Source: GCA-003244245 sp046262495 | GTDB taxonomy: Bacteria; Actinomycetota; Actinomycetes; Mycobacteriales; Pseudonocardiaceae | NCBI GenBank assembly: GCA_046262495.1 | Contig: JBHEMR010000192.1 | Location: 1-64,000, forward strand | Reading direction: 5' to 3' | Length of the DNA: 64,000 nucleotides | Shown here: one piece after another, positions 51,185-58,781 of the stretch | Position numbering within the stretch: position 1 is the stretch's first letter | Layout of the letters: each line of letters starts with the position of its first letter | The notes under the pieces: generated by a model | Told to the model about the DNA's origin: nothing | What the model saw: the letters and a program-made list of their open reading frames with translations, nothing else | The model's database searches: none | Made by a program: the position numbers and the translations under genes

Positions 51185-53247
51185 CCGACCGGCCCGGGTC
51201 ACCGGGTGAACTGCTGCTCTTCGGTGAATCGGTCGTGCTGGGGCCGCAGGCCGGTAGTGAGCTGGTCGTGCTGAACACCGGCGACCGGCCCATTCAAGTC
51301 GGGTCGCACTACCACCTCGCCGCGGCGAACCCGGCGCTGGAAATGGACCGCGCAGCCGCCACCGGAATGCGGTTGGCGGTGCCGGCCGGTACGTCGGTGC
51401 GCTTTGAACCCGGCATCGAACGGGTGGTGCGGGTTGTGCCGCTGGGTGGCACCCGTACTGTGCCCGGCCTGCGACTGGATGCACCCGATCCCAGCGCGGC
51501 AGCTCGGAGAACCGCCAGCCCAGGCCGGTGGACTGTCGAGCGCAGCCGCTACGCCGCCCTCTACGGTCCCACCGAGGGCGACCGGCTACGGCTGGCCGAC
51601 ACGAACCTGCTCGTGGAGGTTACCGAGGACCGCTGCCGCGGGCCGCACGGCGGGGACGAGGCGGTCTTCGGCGGCGGCAAAGTGATCCGCGAGTCGATGG
51701 GGCAGGCCCGGGCTTCGCGAGCGGACGGTGCAGCGGACCTGGTAATCACCGGCGCGGTCGTGCTGGACCACTGGGGGGTGGTCAAGGCTGACATTGGGGT
51801 GCGAGACGGCCGGATCGTCGGGCTGGGTAAGGCCGGGAACCCGGACATTATGGACGGCGTGCATTCCGCGCTGGTCATCGGCCCGGGGACCGAGGTGATC
51901 GCCGGCAACGGGATGATCCTGACCGCCGGCGCGGTGGACTGCCATGTGCATCTGATCAGCCCGCAGCAGGTGCCCGAGGCGCTGGGATCGGGCGTCACCA
52001 CCTTGATCGGCGGCGGCACCGGACCCGCCGAGGGCACCAAGGCGACCACCGTGACGCCCGGCGCCTGGTACCTGGCTCGAATGCTGGAGTCCCTTGATGC
52101 GCTTCCCGTGAACATCGCGCTGCTGGGTAAGGGCAACACGGTGGGCGAACCGGCGCTGTACGAGCAGGTCGCGGCCGGGGCCAGCGGTTTCAAGCTGCAC
52201 GAGGACTGGGGATCCACCCCAGCGGCGATCGACGCCTGCCTGCGCGTTGCCGATGACACCGGTGTGCAGGTGGCGATCCACACCGACACCCTCAACGAGG
52301 CCGGTTACGTCGCTGACACGCTGGCCGCGATCGGCGGCCGAACCATCCACGCTTACCACACCGAAGGGGCTGGTGGTGGCCACGCGCCGGACATCATCAC
52401 CGTCGCAGCGCAGCCGAACGTGTTGCCCAGCTCCACCAATCCGACCCGCCCGCACACCGTGAACACCCTCGATGAGCACCTCGACATGCTCATGGTCTGC
52501 CATCACCTCAACCCCGCCGTCCCGGAGGACCTGGCGTTCGCAGAGAGCCGGATCCGGCCGTCCACCATCGCGGCTGAGGACCTGCTGCATGACCTCGGGG
52601 CCATCTCGATGATCGGGTCGGACTCCCAGGCGATGGGCCGGGTCGGCGAGGTGATCGTCCGAACCTGGCAGACCGCGCATGTCATGAAGCGCCGGGGCGG
52701 GGCCCTGGCCGGGGACGCGGAAACCTCGGACAACTTGCGGGCGCGGCGATATGTGGCCAAGTACACGATCTGCCCGGCCGTCGCGCATGGGCTCGACGGT
52801 GAGGTCGGCTCGGTCGAAGTGGGTAAGCTCGCCGATCTGGTGTTGTGGCAACCGGCCTTCTTCGGGGTGCGGCCGAACGTTGTCATCAAGGGCGGCATGA
52901 TCGCTTGGGCAGCGATGGGGGACTCCAATGCCTCCATCCCGACCCCGCAGCCGGTGCTGCCGCGGCCGATGTTCGGGGCTGCCGCGGTGACCGCCGCCGC
53001 CACCTCGGTGCACTTCGTGGCTCCGGCAGCGGTGCAGGGCGGCCTCGCCGACCGGCTGGCGGTGCGGCGCAGGCTGGTGGCGGTGCGCGACACGCGGGCG
53101 TTGGGCAAAGCTGACATGCCGCACAATGATGCGCTCCCGCGCATCGAGGTGGATCCGGAAACGTTCACCGTCCGGATCAACGGAGAAGTGGTCGAACCCG
53201 CTCCAGCGGAAGAGCTCCCGATGGCCCAACGCTACTTTCTGTTCTAA
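51181..53247 (+). CDS. ureBC: Fused urease beta-alpha subunit (UreB-UreC)
   Basis: A 688-residue protein combining the beta subunit (about residues 1-110) and the catalytic alpha subunit (from about 118, WTVERSRYAALYGPTEGDRL). Nickel-site residues are all present: H255 and H257 in DCHVH, the carbamylated lysine K338 in GFKLHEDWG, His of AIHTDTLNE and HTEGAGGGHAPD, flap H441/H442 in MVCHHLN, and D481 in MIGSDSQAMGR. It hydrolyses urea to ammonia and carbamate. GTG 51181 overlaps the ureA stop. There is no stop or start between the two parts, so the fusion is real in this sequence. Confidence 0.95.
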   Translation: MTDRPGSPGELLLFGESVVLGPQAGSELVVLNTGDRPIQVGSHYHLAAANPALEMDRAAATGMRLAVPAGTSVRFEPGIERVVRVVPLGGTRTVPGLRLDAPDPSAAARRTASPGRWTVERSRYAALYGPTEGDRLRLADTNLLVEVTEDRCRGPHGGDEAVFGGGKVIRESMGQARASRADGAADLVITGAVVLDHWGVVKADIGVRDGRIVGLGKAGNPDIMDGVHSALVIGPGTEVIAGNGMILTAGAVDCHVHLISPQQVPEALGSGVTTLIGGGTGPAEGTKATTVTPGAWYLARMLESLDALPVNIALLGKGNTVGEPALYEQVAAGASGFKLHEDWGSTPAAIDACLRVADDTGVQVAIHTDTLNEAGYVADTLAAIGGRTIHAYHTEGAGGGHAPDIITVAAQPNVLPSSTNPTRPHTVNTLDEHLDMLMVCHHLNPAVPEDLAFAESRIRPSTIAAEDLLHDLGAISMIGSDSQAMGRVGEVIVRTWQTAHVMKRRGGALAGDAETSDNLRARRYVAKYTICPAVAHGLDGEVGSVEVGKLADLVLWQPAFFGVRPNVVIKGGMIAWAAMGDSNASIPTPQPVLPRPMFGAAAVTAAATSVHFVAPAAVQGGLADRLAVRRRLVAVRDTRALGKADMPHNDALPRIEVDPETFTVRINGEVVEPAPAEELPMAQRYFLF

Positions 53248-53936
53248 TGACGGTGCTGGCGTCGCTGTTGTTGGCCGATTCCCGGTTGCCCACCGGAGGC
53301 CACGCACACTCCGGCGGGGTGGAGGCCGCGGTCGAGCGCGGTCTGGTGTGTGATGAATCCGACCTCGCCCTCTACCTTGCCGGCCGGCTGCGGGGTACGG
53401 GTTCGGTGGTCGCTGCGGTCGCTGCGGCCGGCTGCGTGCTGGCTGCCAGCATCCCGCCGGTGGACTGGGGGTGCTGGGACGCCGCGGTCAGTGCCCGTAC
53501 ACCGTCGGCCGCCGCCCGGGAAGCGTCCCGAGCGCAGGGTGTGACGCTTCTGCGTACTGCCCGCCGGGTCTGGCCGTCCGCTGCTTTGGAGGCGCTGGGT
53601 CAGACCCCCCGTCCGCACCACCCGCTGGTGCTCGGTGCCGTAGTAGCCGCCACTGGAGATGGTGCCAACACGGCCGCGTTGCTCGCCTTGCACCACCTGC
53701 TCAGCGGGGCCTGCGCGGCCGCAGTAAGGCTGCTAGGACTGGACCCGATCGCGGTCGCCGCCGTGCAGGCGCGCGCGAGCCGGTCAGCTGCGCAGGTCGG
53801 TTTGCGCGCGGCTGGCGTGGGGCGCGAGGCCGTTGTCCAGCAGGACACCCGGCTGCTGCCTAGCACTGGTACCCCACTGCCGGAGCTGCTGGCCGAACTG
53901 CACGCCCGCACGGAGGTGACTCTCTTTGCCTCGTGA
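53247..53936 (+). CDS. ureF: Urease accessory protein UreF
   Basis: A 229-residue helical activation factor that bridges UreG/UreD to the apoenzyme. The N-terminal LLLADSRLPTGGHAHSGGVEAAV block is the family signature. ATG 53247 overlaps the ureBC TAA by one base. Confidence 0.9.
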   Translation: MTVLASLLLADSRLPTGGHAHSGGVEAAVERGLVCDESDLALYLAGRLRGTGSVVAAVAAAGCVLAASIPPVDWGCWDAAVSARTPSAAAREASRAQGVTLLRTARRVWPSAALEALGQTPRPHHPLVLGAVVAATGDGANTAALLALHHLLSGACAAAVRLLGLDPIAVAAVQARASRSAAQVGLRAAGVGREAVVQQDTRLLPSTGTPLPELLAELHARTEVTLFAS

Positions 53937-54546
53937 GCATCGGGCCTTGCGGATCGGCATCGGAGGGCCGGTCGGCAGCGGCAAAACCGCGCTGGTGGCG
54001 GCGCTATGCCGAACGCTGCGCGACGAGCTGTCGCTGGTGGTAGTCACCAATGACATCTACACCACCGAAGACGCCGACTTCCTGCGTACCCACGGGGTGC
54101 TGCCCCGCGAGCGAATAAGGGCGGTGCGCACCGGCTGCTGCCCGCATACCGCAATCCGCGATGACATCACGGCCAACCTCGACGCGGTGGAGGAGCTCAC
54201 CGCGCGCTACGACCCCGACCTGGTGTTGGTGGAAAGCGGCGGGGACAATCTCACCGCCATTTTCAGCTACGGCCTGATCGATGCGCAGATCTTCGTCCTC
54301 GACGTCGCCGGTGGCGACAAGGTGCCCCGCAAGGGTGGACCTGGAGTCACCCGCTCCGACCTACTAGTGGTCAACAAGACCGATCTCGCCCCGTTGGTGG
54401 GCGCGGACCTGGACGTGATGCGCCGGGATGCCGTGGCAGTTCGAGGCGGCCGGCCTACCGTCCTGATCTCCCTGCGGGAGCAGCCCGACGCGGGACCGGT
54501 GGTGACGTGGCTACTCAGCCAACTGCGGTCAGCCGTGCCGCGGTGA
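53926..54546 (+). CDS. ureG: Urease accessory GTPase UreG
   Basis: A 206-residue SIMIBI GTPase that delivers nickel. P-loop GGPVGSGKTALV (near residue 13), the nickel-binding GCCPHTAIRDD (Cys-Pro-His), ESGGDNLTAIFS and NKTDL are intact. It starts at TTG 53926, seven bases after GGAGGTGA, overlapping ureF by 11 bases. ureE is not present, as in many actinobacteria, so UreG is the only obvious nickel chaperone here. Confidence 0.95.
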   Translation: MPREHRALRIGIGGPVGSGKTALVAALCRTLRDELSLVVVTNDIYTTEDADFLRTHGVLPRERIRAVRTGCCPHTAIRDDITANLDAVEELTARYDPDLVLVESGGDNLTAIFSYGLIDAQIFVLDVAGGDKVPRKGGPGVTRSDLLVVNKTDLAPLVGADLDVMRRDAVAVRGGRPTVLISLREQPDAGPVVTWLLSQLRSAVPR

Positions 54547-54556
54547 GGGGCTGCCG

Positions 54557-55309
54557 GTGAGGGGCCGGGCCGAGCTCACGGTCGAACCCGGACCTGAGGC
54601 ACCCCGTCTGCGGTGGCGCAGCGCCGCACCGGTGGTGCTGCGCCCGACCGGTCCACACCGGGTGCACCTAGTGCAGGCCGCTGGTGGTCCGCTGGGCGGC
54701 GACGACCTGGCGTTGGACGTCCACCTCGGCGCCGGCTCATCCCTGCAGCTGCGCTCGACGGCAGCCATGGTGGTGCAGGCGGGCCGCCCTGCGGCGGCCG
54801 CGCGGTGGACTGTGGCTGCGGCGCTTGCACGTGGTGCCGTCCTGGACTGGCAGCCCGAGCCGACCGTCGTCTGCGATGGTGCGGAGCTGCACAGTCGGAT
54901 CACCGTTGCCCTGCAGCGGGGGGCCTGCGCAGTCCTGCGCGAGGAGGTGGTGCTCGGGCGAGCAGGCCAGCGCGGCGGCCGCTTTGTCGGCGAGCTCGCG
55001 ATCGAGCTGGAGGGCGCTCCCCTGCTGGTGCACACCCTGCTGCTGGACGGTGCTGACCCTGCACTCGCGGGCCCCGCCGGCACTGGCGGCGCCCGCGTCG
55101 TCGGAATGCTCGCGGTCGTGGGGGAGGGGGCCTGCGACCCACCGCAGAGCGCCGGCGAGGAACCGGGACTGCGTTGGGGGTGTTCAGCGCTGGATGGTCC
55201 AGGCTGGCTATTGCTCGCCCTCGGCGATAACCCCGTAGCCGTGTCGACGCTGCTAGACCGTGCCGCGCGGGCGCGATCTGCTGGCCGGCGTTCTTACCAT
55301 GCGGTGTGA
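54557..55309 (+). CDS. ureD: Urease accessory protein UreD
   Basis: A 250-residue UreD/UreH scaffold with the family's VLRPTGPHRVHLVQAAGGPLG and LDVHLGAGSSLQLRSTAA blocks. Together with UreF it recruits UreG to the apo-urease. GTG 54557 follows the ureG stop by ten bases. Its 3' end overlaps a phzF remnant on the other strand. Confidence 0.9.
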   Translation: MRGRAELTVEPGPEAPRLRWRSAAPVVLRPTGPHRVHLVQAAGGPLGGDDLALDVHLGAGSSLQLRSTAAMVVQAGRPAAAARWTVAAALARGAVLDWQPEPTVVCDGAELHSRITVALQRGACAVLREEVVLGRAGQRGGRFVGELAIELEGAPLLVHTLLLDGADPALAGPAGTGGARVVGMLAVVGEGACDPPQSAGEEPGLRWGCSALDGPGWLLLALGDNPVAVSTLLDRAARARSAGRRSYHAV

Positions 55310-55740
55310 TGAAGTGTGCCGTCGAAGACGGTGATCGCGTGACCGGTGAGGTGGACCCGGTCGCCGTGGACGGCGGTGCGGACCAGGCCCGTCCGGGCGG
55401 AGGCTTGCAGTCCGGTGAGGCCGTCCCGGCCCAGGCGGCCTGACCAGTAGGGGGCCAGGGCGGTGGCGATGACCGCGCGGGCGCCGTCGCGGCGGGCGAG
55501 GTGGCTCAGCGCGGTGAGATCCGGATCCAGGCTGCGGACGTCTGCCTCGTCGGGGACACGGCGAGCACGTCGCCGAGGGCGCCGGTTCCGTAGGCGGCGT
55601 CGGGCTTAGCGCGCAGCGCTTCGGGTAGACCATCGGGGGTGGATATCGCGGTGGTAGGCGCGGCGGGGAAGTTCAAGGTGATGGCGCCGCCGTTGGCGGT
55701 AGACCATAGGACCGCGGCGAAGCGGTAGGCGCCGGTTTTG
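55294..55740 (-). pseudogene. Decayed PhzF-family isomerase
   Basis: Minus-strand translation gives clear PhzF pieces. The upstream piece (about 55740-55556) contains LWSTANGGAITLNFPAAP; after a frameshift near 55555 the second piece reads PDEADVRSLDPDLTALSHL, then AVIATALAPYWSGRLGRDGL, TGLQASARTGLVRTAVHGDR and LTGHAITVFDGTL to a TAA. Missing are the first 80 or so residues with the catalytic Glu, and, by an in-frame deletion, the DFVSRFFAP...EDPVTGSAH segment that normally lies before LAPYW. It is a dead gene. Its broken 5' end reaches the GlnR-like box. Confidence 0.8.
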
Positions 55741-55749
55741 CGACAGCAG

Positions 55750-55806
55750 GTGATACGACTGAAACCGATCGGTTACAAGATGGTCACAGTGGTGTCGTGT
55801 GATAGT
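55750..55806 (+). promoter_or_regulatory. GlnR-like operator and promoter of the guanidine operon
   Basis: GTGAT (55750), GAAAC (55761), GTTAC (55772) and GTCAC (55783) are spaced by exactly six bases, matching gTnAc-n6-GaAAc-n6-GtnAC-n6-GaAAc well. An extended -10-like TGTGATAGT (about 55798-55806) follows, without a recognisable -35, as expected for an activator-dependent promoter. A short hairpin (55812-55829) lies before the riboswitch. Confidence 0.6.
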
Positions 55807-55831
55807 TCTGACTCACTCGTGTGAGTGAGGC

Positions 55832-55930
55832 GCACCTAGGGTTCCGTCGCTGCCCGCAGCGGGTCTGGACCGAGAGGTGCAGGCGGGCAGTGCACTGCCC
55901 GCTCCACGGCGGGATAGAAGCCCGGGAGGT
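55832..55930 (+). promoter_or_regulatory. Guanidine-I (ykkC) riboswitch
   Basis: The RNA has P1 (GCACCT 55832-55837 with AGGTGC 55875-55880) enclosing CTAGGGTTCCG, a small GCTG-CCCG-CAGC hairpin, and GGACCGAG. A perfect GCGGGCAG/CTGCCCGC hairpin (55883-55902) follows, and then the highly conserved ACGGCGGGATAGAAGCCCGG GAG region (55905-55928). These are the ligand-binding signatures of guanidine-I aptamers. Downstream, stem 55937-55944/55954-55961 has GCCTC in its loop that can pair with the ribosome site GAGGC (55973-55977). Confidence 0.93.
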
Positions 55931-55983
55931 CAGCCACGCCCGGCTGCCTCGCCGCCGGGCGCCGTGGACGCGGAGGCCGCACC

Positions 55984-57102
55984 GTGGAGGAACTGCACAA
56001 CAACTACGGCCCGGAGGCGCGATACGCCGTCGAGGCGGAAGCAGCGCTGCCGACGACGAAATGGGAACAGGAGATCGCCAGGGGCCTCGAATTGGGCCTA
56101 CAAGGCGCTGACTCGATCGTCGACCGAAGGATCCCCACCTTCTCCCGTGGCGAGTTGCCGCATTTCGCTGGCATCAACACCTTTCTCAAGGCCCCTTACG
56201 TCGAGGACGTCCGCCGCTGCGGCGAGTACGACGTGGCGGTGCTCGGCGCCCCCTTCGACGGGGGCACCACCTACCGATCCGGAACCCGCTTCGGTCCCCA
56301 GGGCATCCGCAAAATCTCCGCGTTGTACGGGCCGTACAGTTTCGAGCTCGGCGTCGATCTGCGAGAGTCGATCACCATTGCCGATCTCGGCGACGTGTTC
56401 ACCATCCCCGGCAACATCGAGAAGACTTTCGACCAGATCTCCAAGGCGGTCGGGCACGTCTTCGCCTCCGGCGCCTTTCCGGTGGTACTGGGTGGCGACC
56501 ATTCCATCGGCTACCCGACCACCCGCGCGGTCGCGGAACACCTAGGTGGCGGCAAGCTCGGCATCATCCACTTCGATCGCCACGTCGACACCCAGGAAAC
56601 CGACCTCGACGAGCGGATGCACACCACGCCGTGGTTTCACGCCACGGACATCCCCAACGTGCCGCCGCAGAACCTGGTGCAGATCGGCATCGGCGGTTGG
56701 CAGGCGCCGCGTCCCGGGGTGCAGGTCGGCCGGGAGCGCGGCACCACGATCATGACCGTAACCGACTGCGTGGAGATGGGTATTGGGGAAGCCGCGCAGC
56801 ATGCCCTCGATGTCGCGTGGGACGGCACCGACGCCGTCTGGCTGTCCTTCGACGTCGACTGCCTCGACGCCGCGTTCGTGCCCGGCACGGGATGGCCTGA
56901 GCCCGGCGGCTTCCTGCCCCGCGAGGTGCTCAAGTTCATTCAACTCATCGCCGCGTGCCCGTTGTCAGGCATCGAAGTCGTGGAGTGCTCCCCGCCCTAC
57001 GACAACGCGGAGATCACTGCGCTCATCGCGACCCGGGTCATCTGCGACACCCTCGGTTGCCTTGTGCGCGCCGGTCACCTACCACGAAAGGCGTCGACAT
57101 GA
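55984..57102 (+). CDS. gdmH: Ureohydrolase, probable nickel guanidine hydrolase (guanidinase)
   Basis: A 372-residue arginase/agmatinase-fold enzyme, expected to split guanidine into urea and ammonia. Metal ligands are complete: H173 in GGDHS, D198/H200/D202 in FDRHVD, and D290/D292 in SFDVD. It differs from agmatinase in having a roughly 60-residue N-terminal extension, DRHVD in place of DAHxD, and GTGWPEPGG (W304) where agmatinases have a small residue; these are features I associate with GdmH. The guanidine-I riboswitch directly upstream supports guanidine as substrate. GTG 55984 follows CGGAGG. Agmatinase is the alternative name automatic annotation would give. Confidence 0.82.
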   Translation: MEELHNNYGPEARYAVEAEAALPTTKWEQEIARGLELGLQGADSIVDRRIPTFSRGELPHFAGINTFLKAPYVEDVRRCGEYDVAVLGAPFDGGTTYRSGTRFGPQGIRKISALYGPYSFELGVDLRESITIADLGDVFTIPGNIEKTFDQISKAVGHVFASGAFPVVLGGDHSIGYPTTRAVAEHLGGGKLGIIHFDRHVDTQETDLDERMHTTPWFHATDIPNVPPQNLVQIGIGGWQAPRPGVQVGRERGTTIMTVTDCVEMGIGEAAQHALDVAWDGTDAVWLSFDVDCLDAAFVPGTGWPEPGGFLPREVLKFIQLIAACPLSGIEVVECSPPYDNAEITALIATRVICDTLGCLVRAGHLPRKAST

Positions 57103-58634
57103 GTACCCCGATCCTCACCACGAGCCCGACCGGCGGCCCGGACGCCGAGGATCTGCGCAGCATCGGCTACCGGCAGGAGCTACACCGTCGGCTCGGTGCC
57201 TTCTCTTCCTTCGCCGCTGGATTCTCCTTCGTCTCCATTCTCACCACGGTGTTCCAGCTCTTTGCCCTGGGCTACTCCTTCGGCGGTCCGACGTTCTTCT
57301 GGACCTGGCCGATGGTGTTCGTCGGGCAATTGTGCGTGGCATTGGTCTTCGCTGAGCTGGCGGTGAGCTGGCCGCTGGCCGGGTGTATCTACCAGTGGTC
57401 GCGCCGACTGGCCGGTGAGACTGTCGGCTGGTTCGCCGGCTGGGCGATGATGATCGGGTACATCGTCAGCGTGGCCGCCATCGGCATCGCCTTGCAGGTC
57501 GTGCTGCCCTCGGTGTGGTCGGGGTTCCAGATCGTCGGCACCGACCCGTCGATCACTTCGGCGTCCGGCGCGGCCAACGGGATCCTGCTGGGCTCAGTGC
57601 TCATTGCGCTGGCCACCGTGATCAGCGCCGTCGGGGTGCGCTTCATGGCGTTGATCAACGGGATCGGTGTGACCTGCGAGCTAGTTGGTGTGGTGTTGCT
57701 GCTGGTGTTGCTCTTCGGCCATGCGCAACGAGGCCCCGAGGTGGTCACCAAGACGCTGAACGTATCCGGGAATAGCCCGTATCTGTACGCCTTCCTCGCT
57801 TCCACGTTGATGGCGGCTTATGTCATGTACGGCTTCGACAGCGCCGCGGAGCTGTCCGAGGAGACGGCTGCGCCACGGCGGGTGGTGCCTTCGGCGATCC
57901 TGCGGGCACTGTTGGTCTCCTTCGTCGGTGGCGGGTTCATGATCGTGGCTGCACTGATGGCGGCGCCTTCGTTGACCGACGGTCAGCTGTCCAGCGGCGG
58001 CATCGCCTATGTCATCACCAGCCAGCTCGATTCGACGCTCGGTCGCGCGCTGCTCGCGGTGGTTGCGATCTCTATCGTGTCTGCCTGTCTGGCGATCCAA
58101 AATTCGGCGTCGCGGGTGATGTTCAGCATGGCGCGTGATGGCCGGCTGCCCGGCGGGAGGTTGCTGGCCCGGGTCAGCCCGCAAACCGGGACGCCGATCC
58201 TCACCGGCATCGCGGTGGGGGCACTCGCGATCGGCGTGCTGCTGATCAACCTGGGTAATCCGGCGGCGTTCGCGGCAGTCACCAGCACCTCGGTGGTCAT
58301 CGTGTATCTGGCGTATCTGCTGGTCACGGTGCCGGCCTTAGGTGCCCGACTGGGCCGGCGCCTGCCGCCGAAGCAGCCGGGCGGCTTCTCGCTCGGTCGC
58401 TGGGGGCTAGCGGTGAACCTGATCGCGGTGGCCTACGGCATAGCGATGATGGTGAACATCGCCTGGCCACGGCGGGCGGTGTACGACCCGGCGGGAACCA
58501 GTTGGGTGCTGCAGTACCTCGCGCTGCTGTTCGTCGCCGCGCTGGTGGTGGTCGGCGCGGCGGTGCATCGGGCGCTGCGTGGCGCACCCGCGCCGGCGTC
58601 CCTGACCGCAGCTACCGCCGTCGCTGAGGCCTGA
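57099..58634 (+). CDS. APC-family permease, candidate guanidine importer
   Basis: A 511-residue amino acid-choline-type transporter with about 12 helices. Blocks such as SSFAAGFSFVSILTTVFQLF, ELAVSWPLAGCIYQWSRRL and MYGFDSAAELSEETAAPRR mark the AcT subgroup of APC carriers. Its ATG overlaps the gdmH stop (ATGA), so it is under the same riboswitch. I infer uptake of guanidine or a guanidino compound; export is the other possibility, since some riboswitch-controlled carriers export guanidine, but coupling to a degrading enzyme favours import. Confidence 0.85.
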   Translation: MSTPILTTSPTGGPDAEDLRSIGYRQELHRRLGAFSSFAAGFSFVSILTTVFQLFALGYSFGGPTFFWTWPMVFVGQLCVALVFAELAVSWPLAGCIYQWSRRLAGETVGWFAGWAMMIGYIVSVAAIGIALQVVLPSVWSGFQIVGTDPSITSASGAANGILLGSVLIALATVISAVGVRFMALINGIGVTCELVGVVLLLVLLFGHAQRGPEVVTKTLNVSGNSPYLYAFLASTLMAAYVMYGFDSAAELSEETAAPRRVVPSAILRALLVSFVGGGFMIVAALMAAPSLTDGQLSSGGIAYVITSQLDSTLGRALLAVVAISIVSACLAIQNSASRVMFSMARDGRLPGGRLLARVSPQTGTPILTGIAVGALAIGVLLINLGNPAAFAAVTSTSVVIVYLAYLLVTVPALGARLGRRLPPKQPGGFSLGRWGLAVNLIAVAYGIAMMVNIAWPRRAVYDPAGTSWVLQYLALLFVAALVVVGAAVHRALRGAPAPASLTAATAVAEA

Positions 58635-58658
58635 CACTGCAACTGCAATCAAGGTGCG

Positions 58659-58724
58659 CGTCGTGAACTCGACAGGGCCCACGTTCTTAGCGAGCGGAAC
58701 GTCGGTGGCGTCGAGTTCACGACG
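58659..58724. repeat. 66-bp nested palindrome before aroC
   Basis: CGTCGTGAACTCGAC (58659-58673) and its exact reverse complement (58710-58724) enclose a second palindrome, ACGTTC (58681-58686) with GAACGT (58697-58702). It lies between the permease stop and aroC and could end transcription of the guanidine operon, or be a dispersed palindromic element. Confidence 0.85.
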
Positions 58725-58781
58725 GATCTCGCAGACGATGCGGCAGCGTCATGGGCCGAGTGTGCGTGGCACGATGGCGCC

